In this document: one piece after another, positions 58,701-64,000 of the stretch | Layout: each line of letters starts with the position of its first letter | How positions within the stretch are numbered: position 1 is the first letter of the stretch | Assembly: GCF_018873765.1 (NCBI RefSeq) | Contig: NW_025317401.1 | Span: forward strand, 1 to 64,000 | Length of the DNA: 64,000 nucleotides | Direction: 5' to 3' | DNA from: Telopea speciosissima | Lineage: Eukaryota; Streptophyta; Magnoliopsida; Proteales; Proteaceae | Position numbers and translations under genes: made by a program | Notes under the pieces: model-generated | Database searches by the model: none | Seen by the model: only the letters and a program-made list of their open reading frames with translations | What the model was told of the DNA's origin: nothing

Positions 58701-59668
58701 AATGCCACTGATGTTCCGGGATTTTATTGTGGCCCAAATTACGTCTCATCGGCCGATATTCATCAGTTTGCCGTCTCTCAGGTTCTCTCTCCCTCTCTCT
58801 CTCTCTCTCCCTCTAATTTGATTACTAGGGGTGCAAGTTTAGCCCTATTGGCTTGAGCCCCGCCCTGAGCCCAAACAGGGCATGGGCTGAGATAACTCAG
58901 CCCTAAGGGCGCTGAGGGCGGTCAGGGTGAGAATTTCTGGCTTTGAATCAGAGTCAGTCCAGGCCAAGCTCCTCCTCCTCCTACTCCTATTCTTTCTTTC
59001 ATCTCCCTTCCCCCTCCCCATAGTCAGGGCCACTTAGGGTCAGCTCGGCTCAGCCCTAAGGGTAGGTCAAGGTTGGGTTTTGCAGGCCCTACTAAGTTAG
59101 GGTCAGGCCTAGGCTCAGTTAAGAGGACCCAGGGTTGGACTATGGTTTTAAAAAGCAAAAGCTTGACGCAACCCAACCCTGTTGCAGCAGCCTTAACAAT
59201 TACATTGTGTTGATGGCATTAGTCTCTTAACTGGTTCTTTCATTTGTGATGTGGGTTTGTTTTCTACAGATTCAATATATTCTAGGAGAAAACCCAATGA
59301 AGATGAGTTACTTGGTGGGTTATGGCAAAAACTACCCCAAGCATGTACACCATCGTGGTGCGTCGATACCCGCGGGCCAAAAAGTCCAATGCACTGAGGG
59401 ATGGAAGTGGCGGAACAGCCCAAATAAAGATCCTAACACCATTATTGGAGCAATGGTTGCAGGTCCTGATAAGTTTGATAAGTTTAAGGATGTACGTGCA
59501 GGTAACAATTTCACTCAGCCAACGTTGGCTGGAAATGCTGGACTGGTTGCAGCACTCATCTCGCTAACTAGCAGTGGTAATTATGGAATTGATAAGAACA
59601 CCATGTTCTCTGCAGTCCCACCTCTCTATCCCATGAGTCCACCACCACCTCCACCTTGGAAGCCATGA
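55800..59668 (+). CDS. KOR: Membrane-anchored GH9 endo-1,4-beta-glucanase (KORRIGAN-like)
   Basis: Five exons: 55800..56175, 56265..56563, 57901..58507, 58609..58781, 59270..59668. All are GT/AG and in phase, giving 617 aa against about 621 for Arabidopsis KOR1. KOR proteins are type II plasma-membrane and Golgi enzymes needed for cellulose synthesis. The cytosolic tail keeps the sorting motifs LLGP (49-52) and YIDFG (60-64). The membrane span is about 75-94, and the GH9 domain follows PPDNYT. Catalytic Asp159 and Asp162 are present (GGYYDGGD), and so is the HVHHRG motif. In the second GH9 signature the general-acid Glu is Gln568 ([16 protein letters not shown] at 59516..59518), and the aromatic residue four positions before it is Asn. 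The C-terminus ends PPPPPPWKP as in KOR1. The reading frame is intact, so this looks like a maintained but perhaps inactive paralogue. Confidence 0.92.
56698..56786. repeat. Inverted repeat in KOR intron 2
   Basis: AGCAAAACAGAGGGGTATGT...GGTCATTTCACAGG is mirrored by CCTGTGAAATGACC...AACCCTTTTGTTTTGTT. A small foldback insert. Confidence 0.65.
57091..57395. repeat. 157-bp tandem duplication in KOR intron 2
   Basis: CCATATTCTATATAGGTTGG at 57091 and the following ~130 bp recur from 57248 with small differences. Confidence 0.8.
57649..57817. mobile_element. Foldback element in KOR intron 2
   Basis: Arms TTTATCGTCTATGATTCCCT and AGGGAACCGTAGGCGATTAA, continuing through CCTAGTACGGTTCCTCTA and its inverse. 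It shares the CCGGTAC..GTTCCTCT core with 47597..47795. Confidence 0.7.
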
Positions 59669-59833
59669 AACTACCATTCCTTTGCCCCTGGAGTTTTGTG
59701 TTACCTTTCTTATTTGTTTATGTAAAGAAAGACATTTGATCTCTATTATGTACTAGCTATTCAATTACTTGTATGATATAAAATTGAATCTTAAGGCATG
59801 CCATATTTGTTTTATACATTTCTTCATACAGTA

Positions 59834-59980
59834 CTCCCCAAGTCGCCATCTCAGCATAGATGACCATCCAATGATTGGGCATCGAGCTAGATTCAAATTT
59901 GAATTTTGTGCGGCATTCTTTAGGAACTTGATACCCAACCATTGGATGGGCATATGTGCTAAGATGGCGACTTGAGAATT
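59834..59980. mobile_element. Foldback element 3' of KOR
   Basis: Arms CCCAAGTCGCCATCTCAGCA and TGCTAAGATGGCGACTTGAG, then CCATCCAATGATTGGGCATC and GATACCCAACCATTGGATGG. It begins about 165 bp past the stop codon and may lie in the transcript's 3' end. Confidence 0.75.
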
Positions 59981-59999
59981 GCACACAGCACGATGGCCA

Positions 60000-60510
60000 A
60001 CCATTGGATTCAAATTTTATGCAACATATTTCGAGGGGAACGAAAACAAAACCTCTCACATCTTGCTCACAGATGTTGGAGTTTATTAAAATCTTGAAAA
60101 CACGATTATGCTGCGAAATCTAGAAGAAGCTAAACTTAAAAAGCAGGATTATGCGGAGAAATCAACAAAGCTCATTAAAAATGAAATTTGATGCTCCATT
60201 GGGCTAGGTTTCAATTTGACATATTGCTAGGTCAATATTGTGGGGACTTACCAATGGTTCGGCATTGCGGTGACCTATTACTGTGCCAGATTTTGCCCTA
60301 CTACTAGTCAGATTTGCGGCAACCTACTACCGGTTGGATTTGGGGTTTGACATGCCTATGGGTCAGGTTAACAAGTTGTTACGAGTCGACACTCGAATGG
60401 GTCAAAACAGATCGATGATTCGTTGAATTCTGTGGGATTGACACTTAAATGGTCAGAACAGGTTGACGATTTGTCGAATCCTGTGGAGTTGATAGTATAT
60501 TAGTTCAAAG
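60000..60510. other. Gene-free stretch with GGGTCA-type repeats
   Basis: Contains degenerate repeats of GATTGACACT(C/T)(G/A)AATGG(G)TCA that continue on the other side of the LINE, at 62530..62920. The LINE therefore landed inside them. Confidence 0.45.
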
Positions 60511-62525
60511 TTTTTTTTTATTTTGAAAAGAAAATAAAATAACTAGCAGAAAATAGAAATATTTACATTTTTCTTCTTTATACAAAAATTCTTTACGTTG
60601 TCGTAAAGCAGAATGAACTATCTTGGTAAGCAAATAGGCTATAGAAGTGTCATCAGGAACCAAAAAAAGAAATTTCATCCGACAAATCATTAATCTTCAG
60701 GAACAGAGATATAAGAGACCACGTCCATGCTTCCCAATATGGAATTGAAAGAAAGCTTGGAAACGCCTTGTCAGTGCACCAAACCTCTTTCACCCTAAAG
60801 CTCAACTTAGATGCATGTTCAATACCTTTTGCTATAGAGCACACCTCCGGTTTCAAGAAATGATTAGTGGTTAGAAATCCTACAGCTACCAAAATGAGTT
60901 TCCCTTGTAACAAAATGCAGAAGCTCAACTAGAAGAGTCTAAACTTGGCTTAAAAATTCCTGTGCAAATCAAGATAGAAAAATTTAACATTTGTAGACAA
61001 AAATATTAACAAAAGTAGATGCATCCATAGACAAATTAGATTAATCACATATGGATAATTGGGTGGGGGATGAATGTTTGAGTCACTCAACCATTGATTA
61101 ATGTTCTGTAGAGTTCTCATAGGATCGTGTCTAAAAAGCCCATTAACAACCTTTTTTCAAGTGTCCCATATAAAATAACAAGCAATAATAAAGACCGAGA
61201 AAAATCACTTTAAGGATAGTTTGTCAAGATGACAGTGAAAAAAGGTAAAAAAGGTATAAATACATAATTGTTCCATTGATGGATGGGTGAGAAGTTGACC
61301 AGTAGCCCATGCTTACACCAATTACAGGAGAGGAAAATGTGTCGGATAAATTCCACACAAGAGCCACAAAGTAAACAATAGGGATCGATTGGGATCCATT
61401 TCAATAGAGTCGCCTTGATCGGTATTCATGCATGTAAAACACACCAAAAAAATATTTTAAACTTGGGATGCAAAAGAGAGCTTCCAAAGAAAATGCCACC
61501 AGGTAGAACTCCTAGTGTTTAAAGAACTGCATTGTTTGTTAAGTAGTTAGTAGCACGATAGGTAGAAAATCTTCCATCCTTGGCAAGAGTGCACCACCAT
61601 CTGTCATCATCATTTGATAAAGGAATATCAAGAATTTTTCTGTACAAAAGTACTAAGGAGGTAAGAAGCAAAAAAAGAAACATTGCACTGATTAGCATTA
61701 CCTAAGTGACTAACAAGATCCTTACGCTGATGCAAATTTAGAGAATGAAGGATTGAATAATCCTTAATTGATGGAAACGAGGGATCACACCAGAAATAAG
61801 TATCCTTTCGATTACCAATTTTTTTCACCACCATTCATTTTCAAGGTTGTGAGGTTATTGGCAATGTTGTTCCAGGTCTAAGAACCACGCTAAGACATTA
61901 CCTTGGGGTAAAAAATAGATGTATTATGAAAATATCAGGCTTTTAAGACCCTTGCCCATAAAGCCGAAGGTTAAAAAATTAATCTCCAACTCAACTTTAA
62001 TAAAAGAGTTGAATTATTAGTAGCAGCCTTGCGAAGCCCCAGATCACCTTTGGAAGGGGGTAGATAAATCTTATCCCACGCTATAAATGACGCCTTTCTT
62101 TTGGTCTTTGTACTACCATTCCAAAAATTAAGACAAATAGAATCAAGGGCACGACAGATCTTCAGGGGAAAGGCAAAGCAAGACATAAGATAGGTGGGTA
62201 TAGAAGCTAGGATTGATTATATCATCACATGTCGACCTGCACAAGAGAGAAATTTGGTTTTTCATGAAGCAAGTCGGTAAGTCACTCTTTGTACCACATA
62301 CCCAAGGTCCTCAGCTTTTGACGGGGAATGAAAGAGATTGGTGATTAAGTATACCGAATCCTTTGGCATCTCATTAATACCTATAACAGAGCATAGATGC
62401 CTCCTATCAGCTACAAAAACATTCTTACTAAACCAAAGTCCACTTTTACCTAGATTAATCTCTCGGCCTAAAAGATCAGAGAACAAATCCAAAACAGCTA
62501 CGGTTGAGGACCTTCTCACTATCAA
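60511..62525 (-). mobile_element. Decayed, 5'-truncated L1-like LINE
   Basis: Minus-strand fragments occur in the expected order. They are post-YADD reverse transcriptase (62262..62525, DLLGREINLGKSGLWFSKN and the VQRVTYRLAS end), the SxxxLNFWNG...WDKIYLPPSKGDLGLR linker (61971..62186), a thumb-like segment (61628..61834), the zinc-binding end (61210..61404, CLLCGSCVEFIRHIFLSCNW) and the RNase H start (60653..60928). A T-run at 60511 is the poly(A) tail on the other strand. TTCAAAG at the tail side and ATCAAAG at the other side may be the target duplication. Many stops and frameshifts mean no product. Confidence 0.75.
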
Positions 62526-63827
62526 AGGTCAAAATTGTTATTCGTTGACACACAAATGGATCAGAACAAGTCGAAGATTTGTCAAATCCTGTACGGTTAT
62601 ATTCTGCTAACTCCTCTAGGCGGGGGGGGGGAAGTATATTTTGAAAGGATGACCCTCTAATGGGTTGAATTAATAAGTTACGACGGAGGTACTATTATGG
62701 CTCCTCTGAGGGGTAAATGTTCTTTAGAATGGCTGACATTCTGATGGGTCTACATAATGGGTTGACTTTTTACTGGGTCAAGGTAACGTGACATAATAAT
62801 GGGTCAGGATGAGGTGGCATACTAATGGGTCAGATAGTGAGGTTAACACACTGACGAGTCAAGATGCATAGACAGACTAATGGATCAAGATGAGGTGACA
62901 CATTGATGGAAACTTGAAGACATTCTAAGTTTGCTTGAATGTGTTCCTACGATAAGTTTTTATTTTGAGATTATATTGATGATTATAGGATGCAAAGATC
63001 TAAAATTCTCAACCTCATCTAATCACCTAAAGTCCTAATTTGGAATACCTATGATCTGTGGTTAATAGTGTAGACTGACTACGTCAAAATGGGCCTAATT
63101 GTTGATATTCATCATGAACCTTAACTTAGACCTTTGATAACCTTTATAGACCTTATATTGGTTTACTTGTCATGGTATATGAATTAATTGAAAAATATGT
63201 TCAAGTAGTATAGATTAATATTAGTAAAAGGCCCAAAATAGTATAAGCGGTCAGTTGAGCGGCTGTCCGGTTCGAATATGTGTGTCAATCAGTAAGCATA
63301 TAGTGGCCGACTAGTATGTGCACCATTGGTTACCGAAAATACTATTATGTAAACAGTCGATTCATCAGTTGACTAGACGATTCATCAGTTGACTAGACGA
63401 TCAACCGATAGAATCTAAGAGATATTCAAATTAAGTCTACATGGTAGCAGCTGACCAGCTCTGTTTAGCGATCACCCGGTGATATGAAAATAGAGCCATT
63501 AGAGGATTAAATTGACTATTAGAATGTTCCTCTATAAATAGAGGATTGTTGAGTTTTCTAAGAAAACTTTTGGATAAGAGTGTGGGAAAACTCTGTTGGG
63601 CTAAAACTTGAATATTCTACAATGTATTAAGCTTATACTTAAATATCATATAAGCATCTGAAAGAGAGATTCTAAGCGTCAGGAATTGATTGATTGAACT
63701 TTATCTTGTATATCTACCTTTAAAGAGGTAACTTTATTTTGGCTATTTAGCCATTGAATCACTTTATGTGATTATGTAAAGGGAAAGTGAATCCCCAACT
63801 TGTGTGTAAATTGATCACGGGGTGATC
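62526..63827. other. GGGTCA-rich repeat region
   Basis: Many imperfect copies of (A/C)TAATGGGTCA(A/G)GAT(G)AGG(T)GACA between 62690 and 62920. A perfect 20-bp tandem duplication, TTCATCAGTTGACTAGACGA, lies at 63361..63400. No gene. Confidence 0.5.
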
Positions 63828-64000
63828 TGTTACACCCGTGCCCAAAAACCCGGGCTAATTTGAACTTTAGTTGTAAGTCCCGAACCCAAACCCTAACCCG
63901 AATCTGATTGAAGGTTCGGAACCTGAAGTTGTAGCCTTGTGTGCATTATGGAGTGTTGGTTGGGTGTTCAAGCGGATAGAAGGAGAAAAAGGAACCCTCG
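63828..64000 (+). repeat. Start of an LTR, cut by the window end
   Basis: TGTTACACCCGTGCCCAAAA is the typical start of a long plant gypsy-type LTR. The remainder lies outside the window, so this call rests on the first bases only. Confidence 0.4.

Noticed and set aside
63361-63400. Two 20-bp direct repeats as a CRISPR-like array
   Set aside because: Only two adjacent copies without spacers, in a plant nuclear genome; a simple tandem duplication.

Overview
This is a window of nuclear DNA from a flowering plant. Its genes have spliced exons with GT/AG introns, two encode chloroplast-targeted proteins and one a plant cell-wall enzyme, and they sit among LTR retrotransposons, LINEs, SINEs (including the Au SINE family), MITEs and a Pack-MULE. 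The composition is AT-rich with many microsatellites. Nothing here fixes the species; it does not look like a grass.

I can support four genes. (1) 7730..8008, minus: a 92-residue conserved-looking protein of unknown function. (2) 17246..22768, plus: a chloroplast rhodanese-like protein of the STR4A/TROL family, four exons, 447 aa. It has Asp in place of the catalytic Cys and ends in a KPPSSPTP tail like the FNR-docking motif of TROL and Tic62. (3) 33885..37623, minus: a chloroplast Ycf20-like protein (NPQ7 type), two coding exons, 205 aa. (4) 55800..59668, plus: a membrane-anchored KORRIGAN-type GH9 endoglucanase, five exons, 617 aa. It keeps both catalytic Asp residues but has Gln where the general-acid Glu should be.

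The rest is mostly mobile DNA. 0.26-6.6 kb is a degraded minus-strand LTR retrotransposon with very unequal LTRs. 9.17-10.5 kb is a Pack-MULE carrying a broken CYP94-type P450 fragment. 11-17 kb holds MITEs and retrotransposon scraps. The STR4A introns contain an Au SINE, a MITE and a solo LTR. 24-27 kb has an unrecognised pseudogene and LINE fragments. 28-32 kb is diffuse repeat sequence. 39-54 kb is MITE-dense with copia remnants. 60.5-62.5 kb is a decayed LINE. A new LTR begins near 63.83 kb and runs off the end.

The most unusual pattern is a set of about eleven ultra-short insertions scattered from 9 to 54 kb. Each is only about 5-10 bases ending in (T/C)ACC plus a poly(A) run, and most are flanked by perfect 11-17 bp direct repeats. 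They look like extremely truncated retroposons from one source. A second oddity is a perfect 37-bp copy of the Ycf20-like gene's start region lying inverted just past that gene's stop codon and before an AATAAA signal, so its own mRNA could pair end to end.
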